Below the pieces are notes generated by a model. It had not been told where the DNA came from. It did not search any database and saw nothing but the letters and a program-made list of their open reading frames with translations. Position numbers and translations under genes: made by a program. Shown piece after piece: positions 48,961-57,899 of a stretch of DNA of 64,000 bases. Within the stretch, counting starts at the first letter, position 1; each line of letters opens with the position of its first letter. Source of the DNA: JABMRW01 sp964396965 (GTDB lineage Bacteria; Chloroflexota; Dehalococcoidia; Dehalococcoidales; BS750m-G39); assembly GCA_964396965.1 (NCBI GenBank), contig CAYNGD010000008.1, positions 1 through 64,000 of the forward strand, in the 5' to 3' direction.

Positions 48961-51405
48961 CTAGGTTAATTCCGCCGCGCTGTGCTGCCACACCCTCGCC
49001 AGCTCTATAGACAGCAACTTGTGTTCGGCCTTTTTCAGGCCGGGGTCCTGCTCGAAGAGGCTGATGGCCTCGGTGCGGGCCAGTTCCAAGAGTTTAACAT
49101 CAGAAAGTTTAGCCATGCGCAGGTCGGGCAGGCCGCTCTGGCGGGTGCCGAAGAACTCGCCGGGACCGCGTAATTTAAGGTCTTCCTCGGCTAACTCGAA
49201 GCCGTCCTGAATCTTCTCAATCAGGTCTAACCTCTGGCGGCCTATCTCGGAGGGGTTCTCGGCCAGGAGCATGCAGTAGCTCTGCTGGCTGCCCCGTCCC
49301 ACCCGGCCCCGGAACTGATGCAACTGGGAAAGGCCGAAGCGGTCGGCGCTCTCCACCAGCATCACGGTGGCGTTGGGCACGTCAATGCCCACCTCCACCA
49401 CCGGCGTCGAAACCAGAACCTGAAGCTCGCCGGAGCGGAACCTGTGCATCACCTCGTCCTTCTCCGCCGCCGACATCCGCCCGTGGATTAGGCCCAGCTT
49501 AAGGTCGGGGAAGACCTCCCGGGACAGGCGCTCGTACTCGGCCACCGCCGCCCTGGCCTGAATAGCCTCTGACTCCTCAACCAGCGGGCAGATGATAAAA
49601 GCCTGCCTGCCCTCGGCCACCTGCTTTCTCAGAAAAGCGTAGGCGCTGTCCCTCTGGGCCGGCTTGAGCCACCTCGTCTTTACCATCTGCCGGCCGGGGG
49701 GTAACTCATCAATAACCGAGAGGTCGAGGTCGCCATAGAGGGTTAAAGCTAATGTCCGGGGGATGGGGGTGGCCGTCATCACCAGCACGTGGGGGTTAAA
49801 GCCCTTCTGCCGCAGCGCCGAGCGCTGGGCGACGCCGAAGCGGTGCTGCTCGTCAACCACCGCCAGACCTAATTTATTAAATTCGACCTCCTTTTGGATG
49901 AGAGCGTGGGTGCCGATAACGATATCTACCTCACCCTCCCTGATTTGCCGCTGGATGGCCTGCTTATTCGCCTGAGACAAATCGCCGATGAGCAGCGCCA
50001 GGGTGAGCGGCCTATCTAAAAGACCGTGGAAGCGGCGCAGGTTCTCCTCTTCCTCCACTTTACTGGCAGTCCGGGATAATAATTCGCCGACGCTGGAGAA
50101 GTGCTGCTCGGCCAGAATCTCGGTCGGGGCCATGAAAGCCCCCTGGTAGCCGCTGGCCGCCGCCAGCAGTGCCGCCGTGGCCACCACCGTCTTGCCGCTG
50201 CCGACCTCCCCCTGGAGCAGCCTCGACATCGCCCTCGGCTTCTCTAAATCATTCAGCAGCTCTTTGAGAACTTTATGCTGGGCGGGGGTAAGCTCAAAGG
50301 GTAAAGATTTTATAAAGCCTTCCAATAACGGCTTTTCCAGGCTGACCGGATTGGCCGGCTGGTCCTCCTGCCACTCGTGCTTTCTGCCCAGAACCCCCAG
50401 CTGCAATAGAAAAAGCTCGTCGAAGGCGAGGCGATTCCTGGCATTATCTTTGGCGGCCTCGTCCTCGGGGTAGTGCGCCTGGGCTATTGCCTGCGGCAGC
50501 TCAACCAGATGACAGCGCTCTCTTAAACTCACGGGGAGAAAGTCGGCCACCTGCCCGGCGAACTGGTCAACCACCTGCTTCATCAGCTTTCTCACCTGGC
50601 GCGGCTTCAAGCCCTGGGTCAGGGAGTAGAGAGGAACTAGACGCCCGGTATGGACAAGTTCTTTATTCTCCAGAAGCTCCCACTCCGGCGACTCGAAAAC
50701 ATACCTCCCGCCGAATAGCCTCACCCGGCCGCTCAGGACGACACGGGCGTTGGTGGGCAGGCTCCTGGCGACGTAGGGGTTATTAAACCAGACCGCCCGC
50801 ACGTTGCCAGTCTCGTCACCGACGATGGCCTCGGTGCCCCGCCTCCCCCCCAACCAGGTCACCTGCGCCTGCCAGACGTTGGCGGTGATGGTCTGCTCCT
50901 CGCCCTCGGTAAGCCCGGAGATATAGTTGGTCCGGCTGTAGTCGAGGTGGCGGTGGGGGAAGAAATAGAGCAAATCTCGTATCGTGTTTACCCCCAGTTT
51001 CTTGAACTTGGCCGCTTGAGCGGTGCTCACCCCTTTAAGCGAGGTTATCGGTAGCTCTAAAGAATGGGAGGCAGCAGTTGCTGTTAGCTGAGGGCGCTTT
51101 CTGGGTGTAACCCTTTTCTCCGGCGGCTTGGCTTCGGTCTTTTCTGACTGCGCCGAATCCAAAAAGGCGAAGACACCAGCCAGCCACTTCTGGCGCTGCT
51201 CTCTGGTCAGAGAGGCGTAGTTGGAGCGGTCAAGGTGAAGCTTTTTGAAATCAGCCAGGAGGCGGGGGGTGGTTATTGATGACGCGGCTTGTGCCGCCCA
51301 GCGGCGCAAAAATTTATCCAGGCCGCCGATTACCGCCCTATCGTCGTAGCCCTTCTCCCGCTCGAGCTCAAGGACCTTGCGCAGCGGCCCGTCGTTCAGC
51401 ACCAA
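48961..51405 (-). CDS. recG: ATP-dependent DNA helicase RecG
   Basis: Branch-migration helicase that remodels stalled forks and recombination intermediates. 814 residues, about 120 longer than E. coli RecG. The extra part is an N-terminal extension (about 1-120) with a Lys/Pro-rich linker. The wedge domain follows, then Walker A GEVGSGKTVVA (near 400), DEQH box VVDEQHRFGVAQR (near 515) and the helicase C-domain with QFRGRVGRG. Start TTG at 51405 has GGGAG six bases ahead, 3 bases after the previous stop, so it is part of the fakA-DegV operon. Confidence 0.95.
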   Translation of the reverse strand: MVLNDGPLRKVLELEREKGYDDRAVIGGLDKFLRRWAAQAASSITTPRLLADFKKLHLDRSNYASLTREQRQKWLAGVFAFLDSAQSEKTEAKPPEKRVTPRKRPQLTATAASHSLELPITSLKGVSTAQAAKFKKLGVNTIRDLLYFFPHRHLDYSRTNYISGLTEGEEQTITANVWQAQVTWLGGRRGTEAIVGDETGNVRAVWFNNPYVARSLPTNARVVLSGRVRLFGGRYVFESPEWELLENKELVHTGRLVPLYSLTQGLKPRQVRKLMKQVVDQFAGQVADFLPVSLRERCHLVELPQAIAQAHYPEDEAAKDNARNRLAFDELFLLQLGVLGRKHEWQEDQPANPVSLEKPLLEGFIKSLPFELTPAQHKVLKELLNDLEKPRAMSRLLQGEVGSGKTVVATAALLAAASGYQGAFMAPTEILAEQHFSSVGELLSRTASKVEEEENLRRFHGLLDRPLTLALLIGDLSQANKQAIQRQIREGEVDIVIGTHALIQKEVEFNKLGLAVVDEQHRFGVAQRSALRQKGFNPHVLVMTATPIPRTLALTLYGDLDLSVIDELPPGRQMVKTRWLKPAQRDSAYAFLRKQVAEGRQAFIICPLVEESEAIQARAAVAEYERLSREVFPDLKLGLIHGRMSAAEKDEVMHRFRSGELQVLVSTPVVEVGIDVPNATVMLVESADRFGLSQLHQFRGRVGRGSQQSYCMLLAENPSEIGRQRLDLIEKIQDGFELAEEDLKLRGPGEFFGTRQSGLPDLRMAKLSDVKLLELARTEAISLFEQDPGLKKAEHKLLSIELARVWQHSAAELT

Positions 51406-51408
51406 GGC

Positions 51409-52251
51409 TCACTCCCTGTCACCCAGCACGGCTACGGCGATAACGTGGGGGCCGACATGTGTCCCCACCGCCGGGGTGACCTTGGTGCGGTAGATACGCT
51501 CTCTGGGGAACTTGAAGCTCAGCTGCTCGGCCAGCCTATCGGCCTCATCCGGGGTGGTGGCATCAGCAATAGCCAGCTCTTCGATGTAGGCATAGCTGAC
51601 GGCGAAGTTATATAGGTGCTCAATTGCCTTGGAGCGGGAGTGCTCCCGGGCCACCGGGTAGGTCTCGCCGTCCTTGATGCAGAGAATTGGGTTGACTTTT
51701 AGCACCGACCCCAGAAAAGCGGTAGCCCGGCCGATGCGCCCGCCCCGCCTCAGATATTCCAGGGTATCAAAAGCAATGCGTATATCCACCCTGCCCATAT
51801 TATTACGCGTCAAGGCTATCACCTCATCAAGGCTGGCCCCGTTTTTGGCCACCCTGGCCGCGGTGATAACCAGCAGCCCCTGGGCCATCAGCGCCCAGTT
51901 GGAGTCGATAACCTCTATCCGGCGTTTTTGCTTCATCAACTTCAGGCTCTGCAAGGCTACCTCGGGTATGGCGCTTAACTTGTGGGAGATGGTGATGACA
52001 GCGATTTCATCGGCTTTTTTAGCGACCTCATCGTAGGTCTGGGCAAAATTCGCCGGCGCCGGCACCGAGGTGGTGGGGTGGGCCTTGTTCTCGACCAATC
52101 TCTGGTAGAACTGCTCGGTGGTCATCTCGATGCCATCGAGGTAGCTCTCCTCGCCGAAAGAGACCGGGACCGGGATTACGGTGATATCCAGATCCCTGAC
52201 CGCTGACTCAGGCAGACCCGCCGAGCTATCGGTAATAATCTTGACCGGCAT
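51409..52251 (-). CDS. DegV/FakB fatty-acid-binding protein, third paralogue
   Basis: 280-residue DegV-family protein. FakB proteins present a bound fatty acid to FakA for phosphorylation. Seen: KIITDSSAGLPESAVRDL at the start, TSVPAPANFAQTYD, which contacts the acyl chain in the family, FDTLEYLRRGGRIGRATAFLGSVLKVNPIL in part, and the C-terminal GTHVGPHVIAVAVLG. Arranged head to tail with two paralogues and fakA; recG starts 3 bases after it. Confidence 0.92.
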   Translation of the reverse strand: MPVKIITDSSAGLPESAVRDLDITVIPVPVSFGEESYLDGIEMTTEQFYQRLVENKAHPTTSVPAPANFAQTYDEVAKKADEIAVITISHKLSAIPEVALQSLKLMKQKRRIEVIDSNWALMAQGLLVITAARVAKNGASLDEVIALTRNNMGRVDIRIAFDTLEYLRRGGRIGRATAFLGSVLKVNPILCIKDGETYPVAREHSRSKAIEHLYNFAVSYAYIEELAIADATTPDEADRLAEQLSFKFPRERIYRTKVTPAVGTHVGPHVIAVAVLGDRE

Positions 52252-52253
52252 GT

Positions 52254-53099
52254 CTACCCCCTGTCTCCCAGTATCGCCACTAGCAGCAGACCGGGGCCGG
52301 TGTGGGTGCCGATTACCGGGGTCATCTTGGAACGATAGATACGCTCCCCGGGAAATATGGCGCCAAGCCGTTCCACCAGCGCCTCGGCGTCCTCAGGGCA
52401 GGCGGTATCCCCTACCGCCATCTCCTCGATAGTGACATATTGAGTGGCGAAGTCGTACAAGCGGTCTATCGCCTTGGTCCGCGAGCGGGTCCGTCCCGCC
52501 GGCTCGACCAGGCCATCCTTAAGGGTGATGAGGGGGTTGACCTTCAGCACCGAGCCCAGAAAGGCGGCTGCCTTGCCAATTCGCCCGCCCCGCCTCAAAT
52601 ACTCCAGGGTATCGAAGGCGGCCAGAAAACTGGCCCGGGGGATGTTCTCATGTGCTACCGCCATCACCTCCTCCAGTTTAGCCCCGGATTGGGCGGCTTG
52701 AGCCGCCTTCAGGGCGATGAACCCCTCGGCCATGGTCGCCGTTGTCGAGTCAACCACCTCCACCCGGCACTTCTTCTTCATCTGGTCAATAGCCTGTACC
52801 GCCACCTCATGGGTGGCGCTAAGCCGGGCGGAGACGGTCAGCACCAGTATTTCCCCGGTCTCCTCGGCCAGCCGGTCATAGGCCTCGACATAGGCCTCCG
52901 GCGGCGGCACCGAGGTGGCCGGAAAGGACTGGTTTGTCTGCAGCTTTTGATAGAACTGGTCGGGAGTGAGGTCAATGCTATCGCGGTAGCTCTCGGCACC
53001 GAAGCGGAGCACCAGTGGAATGATGGTGATTCCCAGCTCACGTGCTACCTTCGGTGGCAAGTCAGCCACGCTATCGGTAACAATCTTTACCGTCATCAC
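52254..53099 (-). CDS. DegV/FakB fatty-acid-binding protein, second paralogue
   Basis: 281 residues with the same landmarks: KIVTDSVADLPPKVARELG, TSVPPPEAYVEAYD, FDTLEYLRRGGRIGKAAAF and GTHTGPGLLLVAILG. The fatty-acid contact segment differs from its two neighbours, so chain-length or saturation preference may differ. Starts GTG/ATG at 53099/53096, sharing a base with the stop of the first paralogue. It is separated from the third by only two bases. Confidence 0.92.
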   Translation of the reverse strand: MMTVKIVTDSVADLPPKVARELGITIIPLVLRFGAESYRDSIDLTPDQFYQKLQTNQSFPATSVPPPEAYVEAYDRLAEETGEILVLTVSARLSATHEVAVQAIDQMKKKCRVEVVDSTTATMAEGFIALKAAQAAQSGAKLEEVMAVAHENIPRASFLAAFDTLEYLRRGGRIGKAAAFLGSVLKVNPLITLKDGLVEPAGRTRSRTKAIDRLYDFATQYVTIEEMAVGDTACPEDAEALVERLGAIFPGERIYRSKMTPVIGTHTGPGLLLVAILGDRG

Positions 53100-53941
53100 T
53101 AATCTTTATCGCCCAGGACGGCTACCCCCAGCGCCCCGGGGCCGACGTGAACCCCCACCCCCGGGCTGACTTTGGAGTGATAGATGCGCTCACCGGGGAA
53201 CCTGGCCTCAAGCCTCTGGGCCAGCTCGCCAGCCTCATCGGGGGTGGTGGCATCCTCAACCCCTATCCCGTCAACCCTGGTAAACCCGGAGGCAAAGTCG
53301 TAGAGCGAGTCGAGCGCCCTGGCCCGTGAGTGCTCCCGCCCGAAGGGATAGACCTCGCCGTCCCTGATGCCCAGAATAGGGTTGACCTTGAGCACCGTCC
53401 CCAGATAGGTCCTGGCCTTGCCGATGCGCCCGCCCTGCCTGAGGTACTCCAGGGTATCGAAGGCCATGCGGCTGTGCGCCCGGGGGATGTTGTTGCGGAC
53501 TCCCTCCAGAATCTTATCCAGCTTAGCCCCTTCTTTAGCCGCCTTGGCCGCGGCGATAACCAGCAGCCCCTGCGCCAGAACCGCCGTCTGGGAATCGATG
53601 ACCTCCACCCGGCACTTCTTCTGCATCCGCTCCTTGCCCAGCAGCGCCGTATCATAGCTGGCGCTGAGCTTCTGGGAGTTGGTGATGACCAAGATATCCC
53701 CAGTCTCCTCGGCCACCTTATCGTAGGTCTCGGCGAAGCGGCCCAGGGGGGGCACGATGGTGGTGGGCAAAATCTTGCTCGAGGCCAGCTTATCGTAGAA
53801 CTGCTCGCTGCTGATGTCAACGCCGTCGCGGTAGTTTATCCTGCCGAAGATAACGTTTATCGGGATTACGGTGATAGCCAGCTCCCGGGCGACCTCGGCG
53901 GGTACATCGCCCAGGCTGTCGGTAATAACCCTGACCATCAT
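53099..53941 (-). CDS. DegV/FakB fatty-acid-binding protein, first paralogue
   Basis: 280 residues, the copy nearest fakA. RVITDSLGDVPAEVARELA opens it, then TTIVPPLGRFAETYD, FDTLEYLRQGGRIGKARTY and GVHVGPGALGVAVLG. The ATG at 53941 lies 10 bases after the fakA stop. Amino-acid identity to the other two copies is clear throughout, so they arose by tandem duplication. Confidence 0.92.
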   Translation of the reverse strand: MMVRVITDSLGDVPAEVARELAITVIPINVIFGRINYRDGVDISSEQFYDKLASSKILPTTIVPPLGRFAETYDKVAEETGDILVITNSQKLSASYDTALLGKERMQKKCRVEVIDSQTAVLAQGLLVIAAAKAAKEGAKLDKILEGVRNNIPRAHSRMAFDTLEYLRQGGRIGKARTYLGTVLKVNPILGIRDGEVYPFGREHSRARALDSLYDFASGFTRVDGIGVEDATTPDEAGELAQRLEARFPGERIYHSKVSPGVGVHVGPGALGVAVLGDKD

Positions 53942-53951
53942 AATAGACCCC

Positions 53952-55589
53952 CTACTCCACGGAAGCGATATAGTTATAGTGAGGCTGACCGCCCTGGACT
54001 ACCTCGACCTGAAGCTGGGGATAGCGCTCGCGGATAGCCGCCGCCGCCTTCTCCGCTTCAGCCGCGCTGGTGTCCGCCCCGTAGTAGACGGTAACCACCT
54101 CGGCCTTAGCCGGCTCCACCCTCTCCAGCGTCTGGCTGAGGGCCTCCTCGGCTTTATCAGCCACCGACACCAGGTCTCCGTCCAGAAAGCCGATGGCCTG
54201 GTTCTTCTTTATGTCCAGCTTGTCCAGCTTGGTGTCCCGCACCGCCCGAGTAATCTCAATCGACCTTACCTCTGACTGCGCCTGTTTCATATTCTGAGCG
54301 TTGGTCTCCAGGTCGGCCTCATAGTCAAAGGCCAGAAGGGCAGCCACCCCCTGGGGTAGGGTACGGGTGGGCACCACCTCAATCTTCTTCCTGGTCAGGG
54401 ACTGCACCTGACCGGCGGCGAGGACGATATTCTTGTTGTTGGGCAATATGATGACCTTCTCCGAGGGCACTGCCTCCACCGCCTGCAACAGCTCCTTGGT
54501 GCTGGGGTTCATCGTCTGCCCGCCGGGGACGATAATCGTCGCCCCCAGGCTGGTAAAGACCTGGGTCAGGCCCTCGCCGGCGACCACGGCCACGATAGCC
54601 GTGTCCACCTCCGGCATCCGCTCCTTCTGCATCTCCAGAAAGTCGCGGTACTGCTCGTCCATGTTGCGGATGTTAATCTGGTGTAAAGTCCCCAGCGGGA
54701 TAACATAGTGCATAATCTCGCCCGGGTCTAAAGTGTGGATGTGGACGCGGACTGCCGATTCGTCGCCGATGACGATTAACGACTGCCCCTTCTTCTCCAG
54801 CCTCTTCCTGAGCTTGTCCGGGTTAAGCTCGGCCCCCCTGATGACAAAGTTGGTGCAGTAGCCGTAGGGGACCTCGTCCATCGCCCCCACCATTTGGGGC
54901 ACCTTGGCGGTGAGGGGGATGCTACTGGCCACCATCCAGGGACGGCGTAGCTTTAGCTGCTCGGTCTCGCCCCTGAGGTAGTGGAGGGCACCCTCGAGCA
55001 GGGTATAGAGGCCCTGCCCCCCGGCATCAACCACCCCGGCGTCCTTGAGAACGGGGAGAAGGGTGGGGGTGTTGGCCACCGACTCCCTGGCCCCCTCGAC
55101 GGTGGCCTCCATCACCGAGAGCAAATCGTCGCTGACCTCGACGGCGTGCTTCTCCGCCGCCGCCGCCGCCTCCCTGATTACGGTGAGTATGGTCCCCTCC
55201 ACCGGGTTGCTCAGACCGTTATAGGCTGTCTTGGATGCCTTTAAGAGGGCGGCCACCAGGTCGGCGCCGGTAATCTTGTCCTTATCGTCCAGGCCCTGGG
55301 CGATGCCGTTCCATATCTGCGACAGGATGACCCCGCTGTTGCCCCTGGCCCCTACCAGCGCCCCCCTGGCCATCGCCCGGGCCACCCCGGCGGCGCTGTT
55401 ATTGCCCGCCTGGTAGGACTCCTCGATAGAGGAACGCATGGTGAGCAGCATGTTGGTGCCGGTATCGCCATCGGGGACGGGGAAAACATTGAGGGCATCA
55501 ATATCGGCCGAGCTCTTCTCCAGCCAGCCGGTAGCCGCCTCGAACATCGCCCGCAGTTCCTTACCGCTGAGAGTCTTAGCTTCTGCCAT
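53952..55589 (-). CDS. fakA: Fatty acid kinase, ATP-binding subunit (DAK2/FakA type)
   Basis: 545 residues. The N-terminal DAK2 kinase domain (about 1-205) carries ALNVFPVPDGDTGTNMLLTM and GARGNSGVILSQIWNGIA; a central DegV-like domain and a C-terminal domain with VVTVYYGADTSAAEAEKA follow. FakA phosphorylates fatty acids delivered by FakB, giving acyl-phosphate for PlsY, the same product as PlsX (7140-8171). It is the first gene of a fakA-fakB-fakB-fakB-recG operon. Confidence 0.93.
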   Translation of the reverse strand: MAEAKTLSGKELRAMFEAATGWLEKSSADIDALNVFPVPDGDTGTNMLLTMRSSIEESYQAGNNSAAGVARAMARGALVGARGNSGVILSQIWNGIAQGLDDKDKITGADLVAALLKASKTAYNGLSNPVEGTILTVIREAAAAAEKHAVEVSDDLLSVMEATVEGARESVANTPTLLPVLKDAGVVDAGGQGLYTLLEGALHYLRGETEQLKLRRPWMVASSIPLTAKVPQMVGAMDEVPYGYCTNFVIRGAELNPDKLRKRLEKKGQSLIVIGDESAVRVHIHTLDPGEIMHYVIPLGTLHQINIRNMDEQYRDFLEMQKERMPEVDTAIVAVVAGEGLTQVFTSLGATIIVPGGQTMNPSTKELLQAVEAVPSEKVIILPNNKNIVLAAGQVQSLTRKKIEVVPTRTLPQGVAALLAFDYEADLETNAQNMKQAQSEVRSIEITRAVRDTKLDKLDIKKNQAIGFLDGDLVSVADKAEEALSQTLERVEPAKAEVVTVYYGADTSAAEAEKAAAAIRERYPQLQVEVVQGGQPHYNYIASVE

Positions 55590-55683
55590 CCAATCTCATC
55601 CTTGCCAGAGGGGGGGCGGCTGTGTTAATATTTACGAACGGAATTCTACCCTAAATCCGGCCATTAGTCAAAGGAGAAAGAGC
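55590..55683 (+). promoter_or_regulatory. Intergenic region between fakA and rpmB with a weak candidate promoter
   Basis: Plus strand: TTGCCA (about 55599) and TTAATA 17 bases later could serve rpmB; the match at -10 is poor. A GGGGGGGCGG run lies in the spacer. Confidence 0.35.
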
Positions 55684-55872
55684 TTGAAGTGCGATATCTG
55701 TGGCAAAACGCCCCAATTCGGTCATAACGTGAGCCACTCTAAACGACGTACCAACCGCCACTGGCTACCCAATATACACTCGGTGACCATCACCATCGAG
55801 GGCAGGCCCAGGAAGATGAACCTCTGCACCCGCTGCCTGCGCAACCAGCACAAACTGGCTAGGGCAGGCTAG
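55684..55872 (+). CDS. rpmB: 50S ribosomal protein L28, zinc-binding form
   Basis: 62 residues, opening KCDICGKTPQFGHNVSHSKRR in part, then the conserved RTNRHWLPNIHSV. Two CxxC pairs (CDIC and CTRC) mark the zinc-binding form. The start is TTG at 55684, with AGGAG seven bases ahead; an open frame continuing upstream has no ribosome-binding site and overlaps fakA on the other strand. Its 3' end overlaps rpe by 14 bases, tail to tail. Confidence 0.95.
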   Translation: MKCDICGKTPQFGHNVSHSKRRTNRHWLPNIHSVTITIEGRPRKMNLCTRCLRNQHKLARAG

Positions 55873-56527
55873 CCCTCAGTTCCTCAATGGCCTGAGCCAC
55901 CGTCTTTCTGGAGTTAAAAACGGCCGCCCCGGCCACCAGCACCCTGGCCCCAGCTTTAACCACCCTGGGAGCCACCTCGGCATTGATGCCGCCGTCCACC
56001 TCAAGCTCAGTGGCCAGCTTTTTCTTATCCAGCTCGTCTCTTAACTCGGCTATCTTTCCCAGCGTTGACTCGATGAAGGGCTGGCCGCCGTAGCCGGGGT
56101 TGACCGTCATCACCAGAACCAGGTCAATCTCCGGCAGTATTTTAGTGACAGCACCAGCCGGAGTTTCCGGGTTGAGCGATACCCCCGCCTTGACCCCCAG
56201 AGCCTTAATGGCCTCAATCACATTTTTAACATCGGGGCAGGCCTCGATGTGCACCGTGATGATGTCAGCGCCAGCCTTGGCGAACTGCTCTAGCTGCCTC
56301 TCCGGTGTTTTAATCATGAGGTGGACATCGAGGGGGAGGCCGCTAAAGCGTCGTATTGCCGCCACCACCTGGGCGCCGATGGTGATGGGAGGGACGAACT
56401 GCCCGTCCATAACATCAATGTGGATATAGTCGGCACCGGCGTTGGCCGCTTCAGCCACCTGCTCGCCGAGGCGGGCGAAATCGGCGGAGAGAAGGGAGGG
56501 GGCGAGCTTTACCTCCGGTTTAGCCAC
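55859..56527 (-). CDS. rpe: Ribulose-phosphate 3-epimerase
   Basis: TIM-barrel epimerase of the pentose phosphate pathway, 222 residues from the chosen start. Seen: LAPSLLSADFARLG, HIDVMDGQFVPP, DVHLMI, VHIEA, VNPGYGGQPFIE and EVDGGIN. GTG at 56527 has GGAG six bases upstream and overlaps the argH end by 8 bases; an earlier GTG at 56557 would add ten residues that do not match the family. It is the last gene of the arg operon. Confidence 0.93.
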   Translation of the reverse strand: MAKPEVKLAPSLLSADFARLGEQVAEAANAGADYIHIDVMDGQFVPPITIGAQVVAAIRRFSGLPLDVHLMIKTPERQLEQFAKAGADIITVHIEACPDVKNVIEAIKALGVKAGVSLNPETPAGAVTKILPEIDLVLVMTVNPGYGGQPFIESTLGKIAELRDELDKKKLATELEVDGGINAEVAPRVVKAGARVLVAGAAVFNSRKTVAQAIEELRASLP

Positions 56528-57899
56528 CCCTGGCTCCGATAGCTTTCTTGGCGGCACTTAACGCCTTTTCCACCTGTCTAGGGGCGGTGCCGCCGGTAAC
56601 GTCCCTGGCGTTTAGAGAGGACTCAATAGTTACATCAAAGACATCTTTAGCAAATAGCTTGGAGAACTTTTTATATTCGGCCAGCTTCAACTCACTGAAG
56701 GACTTACCCTGCTCGATGGCGTAACTCACCAGCCGGGCCACAATCTCGTGGGCGGCCCGAAAGGCCATGCCTTTCTTAACCAGGTAGTCGGCCAGGTCGG
56801 TGGCTAAAATATAGCCCTTCTCCAGCGCTTGCTTAGCCTTTTCCGGCTTTACTTCAAGCGTCCTGACCATACCGCTGAAGACATCGAGAGTGGAGAGAAG
56901 GGTATCAACGGTGTCGAAGAAGCCTTCTTTATCTTCCTGCAAATCTCGATTATAGGCCAGGGGCAAAGCCTTCAGGGTGGTGAGTAAGGCCATCAGATTA
57001 CCGTAGACACGCCCCGTCTTGCCCCGCGCCAGCTCAGCGACATCCGGGTTCTGCTTCTGGGGCATGATACTGGAGCCAGTGGCGTAAGACTCATCAAGCT
57101 CGACAAAGCCGAACTCGGCGGAGGACCATAGAATAACCTCCTCGGCCAGTCTGGAGAGGTGCATAATACAGAAACTGGCGGCGGCCTCGTACTCTAAAAT
57201 AAAGTCTCTATCCGAGACGGCGTCCAGGCTGTTCTGGCTTATTGCCCTAAAGCCGAGCTCTTTAGCCAGAAACTCGCGGTCAATATTATAGGCGACGCCG
57301 GCCAGGGCGCCGCTGCCCAGCGGCAGGACATCAACCCGCTTGAGGCAGTCGATAAAGCGGGCGGTATCGCGCTGGAGCATCTCGAAGTAGGCCAGCAGGT
57401 GGTGTGCCAGAAGCACCGGCTGGGCTATCTGCAGGTGGGTATAGCCGGGGATAATTACATCTTTGTCGGCCTCGGCCAGACCGACCAGCGCCTTCTGAAG
57501 CTTGCCGAGCCCGACCAGGGTGTTGGCGATAGCATCCTTGGCAAAGAGGCGCATATCCAGCGCTATTTGGTCGTTGCGGGAGCGGGCGGTGTGGAGCTTG
57601 CCCCCCACCCCGCCGATTTTCTCTATCAGGCGGGCCTCGATGTGCATGTGGATGTCCTCAAGCTCGGATTTAAAGAGGAACTGGCCCAAAGCTATCTCCT
57701 CCTTGATGCCGTTAAGGCCGATGACAATGGCATCAGCCTCCTTATCGCTGATGATGCCCTGCCTGGCCAGCATTCGGGCGTGGGCGATGGAGCCGGCGAT
57801 GTCGTAGGGGTAGAGGCGCCAGTCGTAGGGAATGGAGGCGGTGTACTGGTCCACTTTTTTATCGGCCGCCTTTTTAAAGCGGCCCCTTATCTGGCTCAT
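56520..57899 (-). CDS. argH: Argininosuccinate lyase
   Basis: Last step of arginine synthesis, 459 residues. Catalytic and signature regions: SRNDQIALDMRLF, TPGYTHLQ-type GYTHLQIAQPVLLAHH, and the family signature GSSIMPQKQNPDVAELARG. ATG at 57899 overlaps the argG stop as ATGA. Confidence 0.96.
   Translation of the reverse strand: MSQIRGRFKKAADKKVDQYTASIPYDWRLYPYDIAGSIAHARMLARQGIISDKEADAIVIGLNGIKEEIALGQFLFKSELEDIHMHIEARLIEKIGGVGGKLHTARSRNDQIALDMRLFAKDAIANTLVGLGKLQKALVGLAEADKDVIIPGYTHLQIAQPVLLAHHLLAYFEMLQRDTARFIDCLKRVDVLPLGSGALAGVAYNIDREFLAKELGFRAISQNSLDAVSDRDFILEYEAAASFCIMHLSRLAEEVILWSSAEFGFVELDESYATGSSIMPQKQNPDVAELARGKTGRVYGNLMALLTTLKALPLAYNRDLQEDKEGFFDTVDTLLSTLDVFSGMVRTLEVKPEKAKQALEKGYILATDLADYLVKKGMAFRAAHEIVARLVSYAIEQGKSFSELKLAEYKKFSKLFAKDVFDVTIESSLNARDVTGGTAPRQVEKALSAAKKAIGARGG

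Noticed and set aside
55438..55683. N-terminal extension of L28
   Set aside because: The TTG at 55684 has a good ribosome-binding site and gives a normal 62-residue L28; the extension overlaps fakA.
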